From the NCBI RefSeq assembly GCF_004005855.1, contig NZ_SACL01000001.1, positions 62,001 to 126,000 of the forward strand: 64,000 nt of DNA. The letters are read 5' to 3'. The stretch's first letter is position 1. Every line of letters starts with the position of its first letter. This stretch comes from Rhodovarius crocodyli (GTDB lineage: Bacteria; Pseudomonadota; Alphaproteobacteria; Acetobacterales; Acetobacteraceae). The position numbers and the translations under genes were made by a program. Shown piece by piece: positions 7,734 to 17,229 of the stretch. The notes under the pieces are model-generated. The model did no database searches. It had not been told where the DNA came from and saw only the letters and a program-made list of their open reading frames with translations.

Positions 7734-10573
7734 TCCGCCGCATCCCTTTCCGCTTCGACGGGCGCGAATACCGGGGCCATGAGCGCGACACGCTCAGCTC
7801 CGCCCTGCTGGCCAATGGCGTGCGCATCGTGGGCCGCAGCTTCAAGTATCACCGGCCGCGCGGCATTTTCGGCTATGGCGCCGATGAGCCCAACGCGCTG
7901 TTCCAGCTGGGCGACGAACCCAATTGCCGCGGTGGCCTGACACCCCTGACAGCGGGGCTGGACGCCCGGGGCCAGAATGCCTGGCCCAGCGTGGGCTTCG
8001 ACCTGGGCGCCGTGGCCGGGCTGGCCGCGCCGCTGCTGCCGGCGGGCTTCTACTACAAGACCTTCATGGCGCCGCGCCGGCTCTGGCCGCTGTATGAGGG
8101 GCTGATCCGCCGCGCCGCGGGGCTCGGCCGCGCGCCCCGCGCACCGGACCCGCACCGCTACGACACCCGGCACGCGCATGTGGAGGTGCTGGTGGTGGGC
8201 GGCGGGCCTGCCGGCATCGCGGCCGCCATGGCCGCCGCCGCGCCAGGCCGGCGCGTGATGCTGGTGGATGACGGCGCGCGGCTCGGCCTGATGGCCGGTG
8301 ATCCTGACGCACGGATCGGCGGGCAGCCGGCCGCCGATTGGCTGGCGGCGCGCGAGGCGGAGCTGGCCGCCATGCCGGATGTCACCCTGCTGCGCCGCGC
8401 CACCGCCTATGCCGTCTCGGACAGCGGGCGGGTCGACGTGATCCAGCATCTGGACGGTGGCGGTGCCCGGCAATGCCGCTGGGTGCTGCATGCCGGGCGC
8501 ATCATCCTGGCCACCGGCGCGCAGGAACGCCCGCTGGTCTTCGCCGACAACGACCGGCCGGGCGTGATGCTGGCCTCCGCCGCCCGTGCCTATGCCACGC
8601 GCCACGCGGCCCTGCCCGGCCGGCGGGCGGTGATCTTCACCGGGGATGACGGAGCCTATGGCACCGCCCTGGCCCTACAGGCGGCGGGGGTGGAGATCGA
8701 GGCCGTGGTCGATCCGCGCCCCCATGCCGGCCCCCTGGCCGAGGCCGCGCGCACGGCCGGTATCCGTTGCCTGCCGGGGCAGGTGGTGGTGAAGGCGCTG
8801 GGGGCGCGCGGCGTGAAAGGGTGCCTGGCCAGGCCCATCGAAGGCGGCGCCATGCGCCGGCTGAATGCCGACACGCTGCTGGTCTCCGGCGGCTTCACCC
8901 CCAATCTGCAGCTGTTCACCCAGGCCGGCGGCCGCACCGGCTTCGATGAGGGCTCAGGCGCCTTCCTGCCGGTGGCGGGCAGCACGGCGGTGGAATGCGT
9001 GGGCGGCTGCGCGGGGGCCGTCTCCCTCGCCGAGGCGCTGGCCCATAGCCTGCCCCCCGACGCGATGCCGGCCGTGGAGGAAGCGATTCCCGCGCCGCCC
9101 TCCACCCTCTCGGTGATGCCGAAACCGCGCGGGCTGCGCGGCAAGCGCTTCATAGACCTGCACAATGACGTGACGGTGGAGGACCTGAACCTCGCGGTGC
9201 GGGAGGGCTTCGGCCACATCGAGCAGGTGAAGCGCTACACCACGCTCGGCATGGGCACGGACCAGGGCCGGACCAGCGGGCTGATCGGCGCGGGGCACGC
9301 GGCCGGGCAGATGGGCCGCGCGCTGGCCGATGTGGGCGTGACGCGCCCGCGCCCGCCGGTCTCGCCCGTCACCTTCGGCGCGCTGGCCGGCGGGCATGTG
9401 GGGCCGAACATGGCACCCAGCCGTGTTACGCCCATCCAGCCCTGGCACGACGCGAACGGGGCGCGCATGGCCCAGGTCGGCAGTTGGCGCCGCCCGCAAC
9501 TCTACCCCCGCGCCCACGAGACCGACCAGCAGGCCATCGACCGCGAGGTGCTGAACACCCGCACCGCCGTCGGCATCGTGGATGTCTCGACGCTCGGCAA
9601 GTTCGACCTGCGCGGGCGCGACGTGCCGGAGTTGCTGAACCGCGTCTATGTGAATGCCTGGTCCAACCTGCCCGTCGGCCGCTGCCGCTATGGCGTGATG
9701 CTGCGTGAGGACGGGATGGTGCTGGATGACGGCACCACGAGCCGCCTGGGCGAGAACCACTATGTGATGACCGTGACCACGGGCAATGCGGAGCGCGTGC
9801 AGGCACATCTGGACCGCCTGCTGCAGCTGGCCTGGCCCGAGCTGGACGTGCGGCTGACGCCCGTGACCGAGCAATGGGCCGCGATCGGCATCGCGGGCCC
9901 AAGGGCGCGCGAGGTGCTGGCCGCGCTGGCGGAATTCGACGTGTCGGATGCCGCCTTGCCCTATATGGCCCTGGCCCAGGGGCAGGTCGTGGGCATCCCG
10001 GCGCGGGTGTTCCGCATCAGCTTCTCCGGTGAGCGCGCGTATGAGGTGAATGTGCCGGCCCAGCACGGGCAGGCGCTGTGGGAAGCCGCGATGGCGGCCG
10101 GCGCCCAGCACGGCATCATGCCCTACGGCACGGAGGCCATGCTGACCATGCGGGCCGAGAAGGGCTTTTTCATGCCGGGCTTCGAGGCCGATGGCCGCAC
10201 CACGCTGGACGATCTGGGGCTGGGGCGGATGATGAGCCGCAAGAAGGGCTGCGTCGGCCAGGCCGCTTTGCGCCGCCCTGCCTTCGCCGCCCCGGACCGC
10301 AAGCAGATGGTGGGGCTGCTGACGCTCGACGCCGCCCAGCCCATGCCGCGCGGCGCGCAGATCGTGGCCGATGGCCCCAGCATCGGCCACATCACGGCGG
10401 GCCTCTACAGCGCCACGCTGGAACGCTGGATCGCACTGGCCCTGGTGGAGGGCGGCCGCGCGCGGATGGGCGAGACGCTGACCGCCACTGCCCCCATGGC
10501 CGGACAATCCGTGCCGGTGCGGGTGGTGGATCCCGTCTTCCTGGACCCCGAGGGAGAACGCCTGCGTGGTTGA
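7730..10573 (+). CDS. soxA: Sarcosine oxidase alpha subunit
   Basis: Large catalytic-scaffold subunit, 947 residues, close to the usual ~960-1000. Order of parts: an N-terminal ferredoxin-like module without iron ligands (RIPFRFDGREYRGHERDTL), an NAD/FAD-type domain with GGGPAG at ~157-162, and a C-terminal aminomethyltransferase (GcvT-like) region from ~563 that binds tetrahydrofolate. The alpha subunit binds NAD+ and folate and channels the methylene group. The start is the ATG in the ATGA overlap with soxD, not the longer frame upstream, because the resulting N-terminus matches the family. Confidence 0.94.
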   Translation: MIRRIPFRFDGREYRGHERDTLSSALLANGVRIVGRSFKYHRPRGIFGYGADEPNALFQLGDEPNCRGGLTPLTAGLDARGQNAWPSVGFDLGAVAGLAAPLLPAGFYYKTFMAPRRLWPLYEGLIRRAAGLGRAPRAPDPHRYDTRHAHVEVLVVGGGPAGIAAAMAAAAPGRRVMLVDDGARLGLMAGDPDARIGGQPAADWLAAREAELAAMPDVTLLRRATAYAVSDSGRVDVIQHLDGGGARQCRWVLHAGRIILATGAQERPLVFADNDRPGVMLASAARAYATRHAALPGRRAVIFTGDDGAYGTALALQAAGVEIEAVVDPRPHAGPLAEAARTAGIRCLPGQVVVKALGARGVKGCLARPIEGGAMRRLNADTLLVSGGFTPNLQLFTQAGGRTGFDEGSGAFLPVAGSTAVECVGGCAGAVSLAEALAHSLPPDAMPAVEEAIPAPPSTLSVMPKPRGLRGKRFIDLHNDVTVEDLNLAVREGFGHIEQVKRYTTLGMGTDQGRTSGLIGAGHAAGQMGRALADVGVTRPRPPVSPVTFGALAGGHVGPNMAPSRVTPIQPWHDANGARMAQVGSWRRPQLYPRAHETDQQAIDREVLNTRTAVGIVDVSTLGKFDLRGRDVPELLNRVYVNAWSNLPVGRCRYGVMLREDGMVLDDGTTSRLGENHYVMTVTTGNAERVQAHLDRLLQLAWPELDVRLTPVTEQWAAIGIAGPRAREVLAALAEFDVSDAALPYMALAQGQVVGIPARVFRISFSGERAYEVNVPAQHGQALWEAAMAAGAQHGIMPYGTEAMLTMRAEKGFFMPGFEADGRTTLDDLGLGRMMSRKKGCVGQAALRRPAFAAPDRKQMVGLLTLDAAQPMPRGAQIVADGPSIGHITAGLYSATLERWIALALVEGGRARMGETLTATAPMAGQSVPVRVVDPVFLDPEGERLRG

Positions 10574-10991
10574 GCTGATCCCGTTGCCGCCGGCGCCGCT
10601 GACCACGCTGTGGGGCGACGCGCCCGGCCCGGAGCTGGGGCACGCCGTCTTCACCGCCCGTGGCGCGCTGCTGCGACTGGCGCCCCGGGAATGGCTTGCG
10701 ATCGGCCCGGGTGACTGGCCGGGGCTGGAGGCGGTGGATGTCTCGGGCGCCTCGACGGGCTGGCGTCTGCGGGGCCCCGATGCCCGCGCGCTGCTCTCGC
10801 GCGGTGCCGCCATCGACCTCGACGCCCGGCATTTCCCGGCCGGGCATTGCGCCCGCACCCGGGTGGCGCGCTGCCCCGCCATCCTGCTGGCGCGCGGAGA
10901 GGGCGAGATCGACCTGCTGGCCGCCCGCAGCTACGCCCCCTGGCTGCAGGGTTGGCTGCTGGATGCGGCGGGGGTGGCGGGCCTTGCCTGA
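10566..10991 (+). CDS. soxG: Sarcosine oxidase gamma subunit
   Basis: A 141-residue protein starting with GTG inside the end of soxA (8-nt overlap). It has the GcvT-like gamma-subunit layout: GASTGWRLRGPDARALLSRGAAIDLDARHFPAGHCARTR followed by an arginine/cysteine stretch and a C-terminal AARSYAPWLQGWL segment seen across SoxG proteins. SoxG is the poorly conserved fourth subunit of the sarcosine oxidase tetramer. Position right after soxA supports the call. Confidence 0.88.
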   Translation: MVELIPLPPAPLTTLWGDAPGPELGHAVFTARGALLRLAPREWLAIGPGDWPGLEAVDVSGASTGWRLRGPDARALLSRGAAIDLDARHFPAGHCARTRVARCPAILLARGEGEIDLLAARSYAPWLQGWLLDAAGVAGLA

Positions 10992-11043
10992 CGTCATTGC
11001 GGCGCGGGCCGCCCCTGGCTATCCCCGATGGGATGTTCGCTCT

Positions 11044-11769
11044 GTGGTCACGCCCGTGAAGGAAGAATCCCTGGCCGCCCTCGGGCGCGGCCTGACCGTG
11101 CTCGGCGCGTTTTCGGCCGAACGGCCGGTGATCTCCGTGGCGGAGGCGGCGGAGCTGCTGGAACTGCCGCGCTCCACCGCGCGGCGCACGCTCGGCACGC
11201 TGGCCGCGCTGGGGTTTCTGGAACCCGCAGGGCGGGGCTGGCGGCCCACGGCGCGGGCGCTGCGGCTCGCCGCCCCCTATCTGCCGGCCGACCCGGTGCC
11301 CACCCTGCTGCAACCCGCCTGCGACCGGCTGCTGGCCGAGACCGGCGCCGCCTGCCTGGCGGGCACGCTGGACGGCGCGGAGGTGCTGGTCATCGCCCGC
11401 GCCCTGCCCCCGCAATGGCTGGCCCGGCATGAGGCCGCGGCCCGCCTGCCCGCTGCCGCCAGCGCCGTGGGCCGCATGCTGCTGGCCGGCCTGCCCGAGC
11501 CCGCGCTGGACCACATCCCGGAGCCCCGCCGCCCCGGCCTGCTGACCGCCATCGCCGAGGCCCGGCGCGAGGGCTTCGCCCTGGTGGACCAGGAAATGGA
11601 GCTGGGCTTCCGGTCGCTGGCCGTGCCGCTGCGCCGCTTCGACGGGCGGGTGGTGGCAGCCCTCGGGCTGACGCTGCGCATCGAGGCCGCCTCCATCGCC
11701 ACGCTGCTGACCACCCTGCGCCCCCTGCTGGAAGCCGAGGCCGCGCGCCTGGCGGACAGGCTGCTCTGA
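11044..11769 (+). CDS. IclR-family transcriptional regulator (first of a tandem pair)
   Basis: A ~241-residue IclR-type regulator with an N-terminal winged helix-turn-helix (SVAEAAELLELPRSTARRTLGTLAALGFLE) and a C-terminal GAF-like effector domain containing the FALVDQEMELGFRSLAVPL pattern. IclR proteins often control aromatic or organic-acid catabolism. The GTG at 11044 is chosen; the GTG at 11056 also fits and no strong ribosome binding site decides. The frame continues upstream into soxG, which is a shadow. The gene is 52 nt after soxG and its stop overlaps the start of a second IclR gene, so both are probably in the sox operon. Confidence 0.85.
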   Translation: MVTPVKEESLAALGRGLTVLGAFSAERPVISVAEAAELLELPRSTARRTLGTLAALGFLEPAGRGWRPTARALRLAAPYLPADPVPTLLQPACDRLLAETGAACLAGTLDGAEVLVIARALPPQWLARHEAAARLPAAASAVGRMLLAGLPEPALDHIPEPRRPGLLTAIAEARREGFALVDQEMELGFRSLAVPLRRFDGRVVAALGLTLRIEAASIATLLTTLRPLLEAEAARLADRLL

Positions 11770-12533
11770 TGGCCAGGCTGAGCGATGCCGACAGCGCCCG
11801 GCGCCAGGCCCGCCCCAACGCGCATGATTTCTCCGAGGCCCTGGCGCGGGGGCTTGAGGTGCTGGGCGCCTTCAGCCCCGCCCGGCGCCAGACCTCGCTG
11901 AGCGAGGTGGCGGAGGCCACCGGCCTGCCCCGCGCCAGCACCCGCCGCGCGCTGCTGACACTGGCCGAACACGGGCTGGTCGAGACGGACGGCCGGATGT
12001 TCCGCGTCACCACCGGCGTGCTGGGCTTCGCCGCGGCCTATCTGCGCGCCAACCCAGTCACCCGGGCGCTGCAGCCGGTGTGCGAGGCCCTGGCGGCGGA
12101 GATGGACGCGCTGTGCTCGGCCTCCGTGCTGGATGGGCAGGACGCGGTGCTGGCCGCCCGCGCCGCCCCCGCCCAGGCCGGGCAGATCGCCAGCGGCATC
12201 GGCTTCCGCATGCCGGCCTTCTGCAGCGCGGGCGGGCGCATGCTGCTTTCCCAACTGCCGGATGATGCGCTGGATGCGTGGCTGGAGCGCCTGACGCCCC
12301 ACGCCCAGACGCCGCACACCATCACCGACAAGCCTCGCCTGCGTGAGGCCATCCTGGCCGCCCGCGCCGACGGCTATGCGCTGGTCAGCGAGGAGACCGA
12401 GCTGGGCCTGCGCTCCATCGCCATCCTGGCGCCGAGCGGGGCCGCACTCGGCATCGGCCTGCATGTGGAGCGCGGCTCCCGCGAGATGCTGCTCGGCCCC
12501 TGTCTCACGCGGCTGCGCACCGCCATCGCATGA
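11769..12533 (+). CDS. IclR-family transcriptional regulator (second of a tandem pair; PcaR/PcaU-like)
   Basis: A 254-residue IclR-family protein with winged helix-turn-helix (SLSEVAEATGLPRASTRRALLTLAEHGLVE) and an effector domain with SAGGRMLLSQLPD and ALVSEETELGLRSIAI, patterns common in the PcaR/PcaU branch. It shares layout with the preceding gene, with which it overlaps by one base of stop and start, suggesting an ancient duplication or co-recruited pair. It is probably co-expressed with soxBDAG. The inducer is unknown; a protocatechuate-type assignment cannot be made from context because no aromatic genes lie nearby. Confidence 0.87.
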   Translation: MARLSDADSARRQARPNAHDFSEALARGLEVLGAFSPARRQTSLSEVAEATGLPRASTRRALLTLAEHGLVETDGRMFRVTTGVLGFAAAYLRANPVTRALQPVCEALAAEMDALCSASVLDGQDAVLAARAAPAQAGQIASGIGFRMPAFCSAGGRMLLSQLPDDALDAWLERLTPHAQTPHTITDKPRLREAILAARADGYALVSEETELGLRSIAILAPSGAALGIGLHVERGSREMLLGPCLTRLRTAIA

Positions 12534-12544
12534 AGGAGACAGCG

Positions 12545-13330
12545 ATGCCCGATTTCCCCGTCGTGTTCGGCATCTGCCTGGATGCGGAGGCCTTGTGGCT
12601 CGCCATCAACCCCGAGAACGCGGCGAAGCCCGTCCTGCTCTCCCACGGCAGCTACGCGGTGCGGGAGGGGTTGGCGCCTTTGCTGGCCCTGCTGGAACGC
12701 CATGGGGTGAAGGCCACCTTCTTCGTCCCCGGCATCACGGCCGACCGCTATCCGGAAGCCGTGCTGGCCATCCATCGCGCAGGGCATGAGCTGGGCAGCC
12801 ATGGCGCCAACCACCGCACCCCGGTAGGGCTGACGCTGGCCGAGGAACGCGCGGAACTGCTGGGCGGCATCGAGGCGCTGCAACGCGTGACCGGTGAGCG
12901 GCCCGTGACCTGGCGCTCACCCAGCTGGGAATGGAGCGCCAACACGCTGGACCTGCTGCTGGCCGAGGGCGTGACGGTCTCCACCAACTTCCACGACGCC
13001 GTGCGCCCCTATCGGCACCTGCGGGACGGCAAGCCGGTGGATCTGGTCGAGCTGCCGGTGCACTGGCACCTGGCGGACGCCCCCTTCTTCATCCATGGCG
13101 GGCGGATGGAGCGCATTCTGCGCACCCCGCGTGAGGTGGAGATCCTGTGGCAGGAGGAATTCGCGGCCACCCATGCCTGGCCCGGCGCCTTCTTCCACCT
13201 GACGCTGCATGTGCAGCTGATCGGCCATCCCGGGCGGCTCGCGATGCTCGACCGGCTGATCGGCTTCATGAAGGCGCACGCGGGCACGCGCTTCGTGACG
13301 TCACGCGACCTGGCGGCCGAGATCCCCTGA
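12545..13330 (+). CDS. Polysaccharide deacetylase (NodB-fold) family protein
   Basis: A 261-residue NodB-homology protein. The metal-binding pattern is visible as an early acidic motif (ICLDAEALW) and a GHELGSHGANH segment carrying the His pair; further NodB motifs follow (TWRSPSWEWSANTLDLL and a late FHLTLHVQ). This branch resembles the PuuE/allantoinase-like members that act on small amides rather than on polymers. The ATG at 12545 is preferred over 12530 because AAGGAGA lies just upstream at proper spacing. It overlaps no gene but follows IclR closely, so it may belong to the sox unit and hydrolyse a substrate upstream of sarcosine. Its stop directly abuts the stop of the convergent binding-protein gene. 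Confidence 0.83.
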   Translation: MPDFPVVFGICLDAEALWLAINPENAAKPVLLSHGSYAVREGLAPLLALLERHGVKATFFVPGITADRYPEAVLAIHRAGHELGSHGANHRTPVGLTLAEERAELLGGIEALQRVTGERPVTWRSPSWEWSANTLDLLLAEGVTVSTNFHDAVRPYRHLRDGKPVDLVELPVHWHLADAPFFIHGGRMERILRTPREVEILWQEEFAATHAWPGAFFHLTLHVQLIGHPGRLAMLDRLIGFMKAHAGTRFVTSRDLAAEIP

Positions 13331-14905
13331 TCAGCCCTTGCGGATGTTGTGGAACAGCGGGAAGCCGTTGAGCATGCCCGTGATGTTGGAGCGGAAGGCG
13401 AAGGGCTGCATCCAGGCGCCGGTCGGGATGTAGGGAACGTCCTGCCAGGCCTGCTGCTGGATCTCCTCGCACAGGCGCCGCTGCTCGGCGGGGTCGGTGG
13501 CGTCCATGTACTGGTCGCGCAGGGCCTCCAGCCGGGCCGATTCAGGCCAGCCGAAGGTGCCCGCCCGCCCGATGCCGCGCGCATAGGATTGCGTGGCGGG
13601 CGATGTCGCGATGATGCCGGGGATGTAGTTGCACCAGACGCTCCAGCCGCCGCGGTCCAGCCCCTCGCGGTTGGCCAGGCGCGGCAGCACCGTGCCCCAG
13701 TCCAGCGCCTGGTAGTCGAGGTTGATGCCTACCTTGCGGAACATGTCGGCGGCCAGAAGGCTCATGGCGTTCAGCGAGGGCAGGTCGGTCGGCACCACGA
13801 AGACCACGCGCTCACCCTTGTAGCCGGCGGCCTGCAGGTCGCGCTTCACCTTTTCCAGGTCGCGCGGGCCGGTCATGACTTCCAGCCCAGCCTCGTTGCC
13901 CGAGGGGCTGCCGGGCAGGAAGAAGCCGCAGCGGTCGTTCCACAGGGAACGCTCCTCGCCCATCACGGCCTGCATGTATTCGGTCTGGTTCACGCCCGCC
14001 AGGAAGGCGCGGCGGATGGCCGGGTTGTCGAAGGGCGGGACCAGGTGGTTGAAGCGGATCATGCCCATCAACCCGCCGCGTTCCTTGGCCTCCACGCGGA
14101 TGTTGCGGTTGCGGCGCAGCAGCGGCAGCAGGTCGGGCTGGGGCTGTTCCCACCAATCGACCTCGCCGGCCTGGAGGGCGGCTGCGGCGGTGGCGGCATC
14201 GGGCAGCGTGACCCATTCCACGCGGTCGATATGCACGACCTTCGGCCCCGCCGCGAAGCTGGCCGTGCCCGAGGCGCGCGGCACATACTCCGCGAACTTC
14301 GCATAGACGTTGCGGGAGCCCGCCACGCGTTCATTGGCCAGGTAGCGGAAGGGGCCGCTGCCCACCATTTCCGTCACCTGCTGGTTGAATGGCGTGTTCG
14401 CCAGCCGCTCCGGCATCACCGGACAGAAGGCGGAGGGCTTGGCGAGTGCCGTCGGCAGCAGGGGAAACGGCTTCTTCAGCCGGAACTGGATGACGCGGTC
14501 CGACGGCGCGCTCAGCTCATCGGTCGCGGCGCGCAGGGTCTGGCCGAAGGCATCGGTCTGGGTCCAGCGGTTGATGCTGGCCACCGCATCGCGCGCCAGC
14601 ACGGGCGTGCCGTCATGGAAACGCAGGCCATCCCGCAGGGTCAGCTTCCAGGTCTTGCCGTCATCCTCGATGACATGGCCATCGACCATCTGCGGCTGGG
14701 GGTTGAAGCTGTCATCCAGCCCATAGAGCTGGTCATAGACCAGGAAGCCGTGGTTGCGGGTCACGAGGCCCGTGGTGAAGACCGGGTCCAGCAGCGCGAG
14801 ATCCGCCTGCGGGACGAACTTCACCACCTTGGCCGGCTGCGCGCCCGCCGGGGCGGAGAGAGTGGCGGCACCGGCCGCACCGGCAAGGAAGTCACGACGC
14901 TTCAT
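13331..14905 (-). CDS. ABC transporter substrate-binding protein, family 5 (peptide/opine/nickel type)
   Basis: A 524-residue periplasmic binding protein of the SBP_bac_5 family. It starts MKRRDFLAGAAGAATLSAPAGA, a Tat-like signal (RRDFL), and has the family blocks LYGLDDSFNPQPQMVDG, DGKTWKLTLRDGLRFHDGTPV and VGSGPFRYL. Such proteins load dipeptides, opines, glutathione or similar ligands. It lies at the 3' end of the long minus-strand cluster, 23 nt after the amidase, with no partner Dpp-type permease next to it; a full Dpp system lacking no parts is at 49-55 kb. It may use a permease elsewhere. Confidence 0.88.
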   Translation of the reverse strand: MKRRDFLAGAAGAATLSAPAGAQPAKVVKFVPQADLALLDPVFTTGLVTRNHGFLVYDQLYGLDDSFNPQPQMVDGHVIEDDGKTWKLTLRDGLRFHDGTPVLARDAVASINRWTQTDAFGQTLRAATDELSAPSDRVIQFRLKKPFPLLPTALAKPSAFCPVMPERLANTPFNQQVTEMVGSGPFRYLANERVAGSRNVYAKFAEYVPRASGTASFAAGPKVVHIDRVEWVTLPDAATAAAALQAGEVDWWEQPQPDLLPLLRRNRNIRVEAKERGGLMGMIRFNHLVPPFDNPAIRRAFLAGVNQTEYMQAVMGEERSLWNDRCGFFLPGSPSGNEAGLEVMTGPRDLEKVKRDLQAAGYKGERVVFVVPTDLPSLNAMSLLAADMFRKVGINLDYQALDWGTVLPRLANREGLDRGGWSVWCNYIPGIIATSPATQSYARGIGRAGTFGWPESARLEALRDQYMDATDPAEQRRLCEEIQQQAWQDVPYIPTGAWMQPFAFRSNITGMLNGFPLFHNIRKG

Positions 14906-14928
14906 GGCACTCTCTCTCCGTGATGGGG

Positions 14929-16347
14929 TTACTGCGCGAGGGGTGGCCTCTTGTCGGCCCAGGGGCGGGCTTCCTCGAAGGCGGCGCTGGCCTGCAGCAC
15001 GCCGAGGTCATCGAAGCGCCGGCCCACGATCTGCAGCCCCACCGGCAATCCGGCGGGGGTGAAGCCGCAGGGCACGCTGGCCGCCGGGCTGCCGGACCAG
15101 TTGAACGGGTAGGAAAATTCCGCCCACATCAGCCAGTCCCATTCATGCTGGGGCCAATGGGCGGGCTGCAGGCGGTCCGCCGGGAAGGCCGCCACGCTGA
15201 CCGCCGGCGTCAGCAGGAAGTCGTAGCCCTCCATGAACTCATGGATCTGCTGGATATAGGCGAAGCGCCGGCTGCGCATCTGCATGAACTGCGGCGTGGT
15301 GAAGCCAGAGGCGAACTTGATCATCGCCACGAAGCCCGGGTCCATCCCGCTCTCGAATTCGGGCAGGCTTTCGATCCGGCTGGAGAAGGTGGCGGGCCAG
15401 AAGAAACGCGCAAGCTCAGGGCCGAGCGGCCCCCAGGCGGGCGTCACTTCCTCGATGATCGCGCCCATTTCCTCGAAGACCTTCACGGCCTTCTCGACTG
15501 CTTCCGCGATCTCGGGGTCGACGCGGGCATGGCCCAGGTCGCGAGAATAGGCGATGCGCTTGCCCTTCATCGTGGCGGCGCGCAACTGCGAGGCATAATC
15601 CTGCGGCGGGGCCTCCAGCGAGGTGAAGTCCCACGGGTGCGGCCCGGCCATGGCCTGGGTCATCAGCGCCGCGTCCTCCACCGTGCGGGTCAGCGGGCCC
15701 ATATGGGTCGCGTTCTCGTTGTTGGAGACGGGCCAGTTGGGCACGCGCCCATGGGTGGGCTTCAGCCCGTAGACGCCCGAGAAATGCGCGGGCATGCGGA
15801 TGGACCCCGCGCCGTCACCGCCCTGGTGCAGCGGGCCATAGCCGCAGGCCGCCGCCACACCGGCGCCGGAGGACGAAGCCCCCGCATTCAGCCCCTTGCC
15901 CCAGGGGTTGTGGGTGATGCCCGAGATCGGCGCCTGGCTGACGCCCTTCCACCCCCATTCGGCGGCCGAAGTCGTCTTGCCCATCATCATCCCGCCCGCC
16001 GAGAGCAGCCGGCTGACGCAGGGCGCATCCACATCCGGGATGGTGCCCTGCATGATGACGGTGGAGAAATCGGTCTGCACGCCCTTCGTGTGCTGCAGAT
16101 CCTTGATGGTGACGGGGATGCCCTCAAGCAGGCGGGGCGTGTCGCATTGGCGGAACACCGCCTCGGACCGCCTGGCCGCTTCCAGCGCATGTTCGGGCGT
16201 CAGGCGCATCATGGCGTTGACGTTGGGTTCGATGCGCTCGATCCGGGCGAGAACCGCCTGAGCGACCTCCACCGGAGAGAGCTTCCGCGCCTTGTACAGC
16301 GCATGAAGCTCGGTGACGCCCAGGTAGCCGATCTCGTCGAAATGCAT
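14929..16347 (-). CDS. Amidase signature family hydrolase
   Basis: A 472-residue amidase-signature enzyme. The Ser-cisSer-Lys triad is visible: Lys82 in VTIKD, the GASSSGA loop (cis-Ser ~158) and the nucleophile Ser182 in GDGAGSIRMPA. These enzymes hydrolyse carboxamides to acids and ammonia; some act on indole-acetamide, aryl amides or glutamyl amides. It lies between the PotC-like permease gene (72 nt downstream of that stop) and the family-5 binding protein, so its substrate is likely imported by the same cluster. The 72-nt gap contains a GGCAATGCCG motif also found in two other regulatory regions. No signal peptide. Confidence 0.9.
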   Translation of the reverse strand: MHFDEIGYLGVTELHALYKARKLSPVEVAQAVLARIERIEPNVNAMMRLTPEHALEAARRSEAVFRQCDTPRLLEGIPVTIKDLQHTKGVQTDFSTVIMQGTIPDVDAPCVSRLLSAGGMMMGKTTSAAEWGWKGVSQAPISGITHNPWGKGLNAGASSSGAGVAAACGYGPLHQGGDGAGSIRMPAHFSGVYGLKPTHGRVPNWPVSNNENATHMGPLTRTVEDAALMTQAMAGPHPWDFTSLEAPPQDYASQLRAATMKGKRIAYSRDLGHARVDPEIAEAVEKAVKVFEEMGAIIEEVTPAWGPLGPELARFFWPATFSSRIESLPEFESGMDPGFVAMIKFASGFTTPQFMQMRSRRFAYIQQIHEFMEGYDFLLTPAVSVAAFPADRLQPAHWPQHEWDWLMWAEFSYPFNWSGSPAASVPCGFTPAGLPVGLQIVGRRFDDLGVLQASAAFEEARPWADKRPPLAQ

Positions 16348-16419
16348 CGCCAGCCTCGATATCCGCCGGTATTTCAGGGCGATTTCATCGATGTGGCAAT
16401 GCCGCTTTTTCGTGAGGCG

Positions 16420-17229
16420 CTACTTCCCCGGCAGGGCGCCGCCCTCCCCGCGCATCCGCCGCAGCAGCGCATCCGCGCCGAGGGCCAGCATCGTCACCAG
16501 GATCAGCAGCGTGCTGACGGCGGCGATGGTGGGCTCCACCTCCAGCAGCAGGCTGTTCCAGATCCGCACGGGCAGGGTTTCCGCCCGCACCCCGGCCAGG
16601 AACAGGGAGATCACCAGCTCATCGAAGGAGGTGAGGAAGCTGAACAGCGCGGCCGAGACCACGCCCGGCAGCGCCAGCGGCACCACCACGCGGCGGAACA
16701 CCCCCCAGCGCGTGCAGCCGAACACCATCGCCGCGCGCTCCAGCGCCGGGTCCACCGTGCGCAGGGCCGATTGCAGGATGATCAGCACCACGGGCATGGC
16801 CACCACGCTGTGCGCCACCGCGATCCAGGGCCGCACCCCCACCAGCCCCATCCGGGCCGAGAGGAAGTACATCGCCACCGCCGTGACCACATGCGGCACG
16901 ATGACGGGCGTCAGCAGCAGGGACATCAGCGCCCGCCGCCAGGGCAGTTCCGCCCGCACCAGCGCATAGGCCGCGAGGAACCCCAGCAGGGTGGAGAACA
17001 CCGAGGTCATCAGCCCGATGACCACCGAATTCAGGATGGCATCGCGCCAGCGCTGGTCGCCCAGGAAGCGCGCGTACCATTGGCTGGAGAAGCTCTCGGG
17101 CGGGAACTTCAGATAGCCGTCGCCGCTGAAGGAGGCGATGGCCACGATCACGATGGGTGCCACCATGCCGAAGCACAGCAGCACGATCACGGCCTTCATC
17201 AGCGTGGCGCGCAGGACGGGGCCCATCAT
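16420..17229 (-). CDS. Polyamine-type ABC transporter permease (PotC-like)
   Basis: A 269-residue inner-membrane permease with about six helices and the EAA-type cytoplasmic loop (ERAAMVFGCTRWGVFRRVVVPLALPG) that contacts the ATPase. Similarity and order (binding protein, ATPase, PotB-like, PotC-like) place it in the spermidine/putrescine/2-aminoethylphosphonate-type import class. The start overlaps the stop of the PotB-like gene by 4 nt. Ligand is unknown; nearby amine oxidases suggest an amine or betaine-like compound. Confidence 0.87.
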   Translation of the reverse strand: MMGPVLRATLMKAVIVLLCFGMVAPIVIVAIASFSGDGYLKFPPESFSSQWYARFLGDQRWRDAILNSVVIGLMTSVFSTLLGFLAAYALVRAELPWRRALMSLLLTPVIVPHVVTAVAMYFLSARMGLVGVRPWIAVAHSVVAMPVVLIILQSALRTVDPALERAAMVFGCTRWGVFRRVVVPLALPGVVSAALFSFLTSFDELVISLFLAGVRAETLPVRIWNSLLLEVEPTIAAVSTLLILVTMLALGADALLRRMRGEGGALPGK

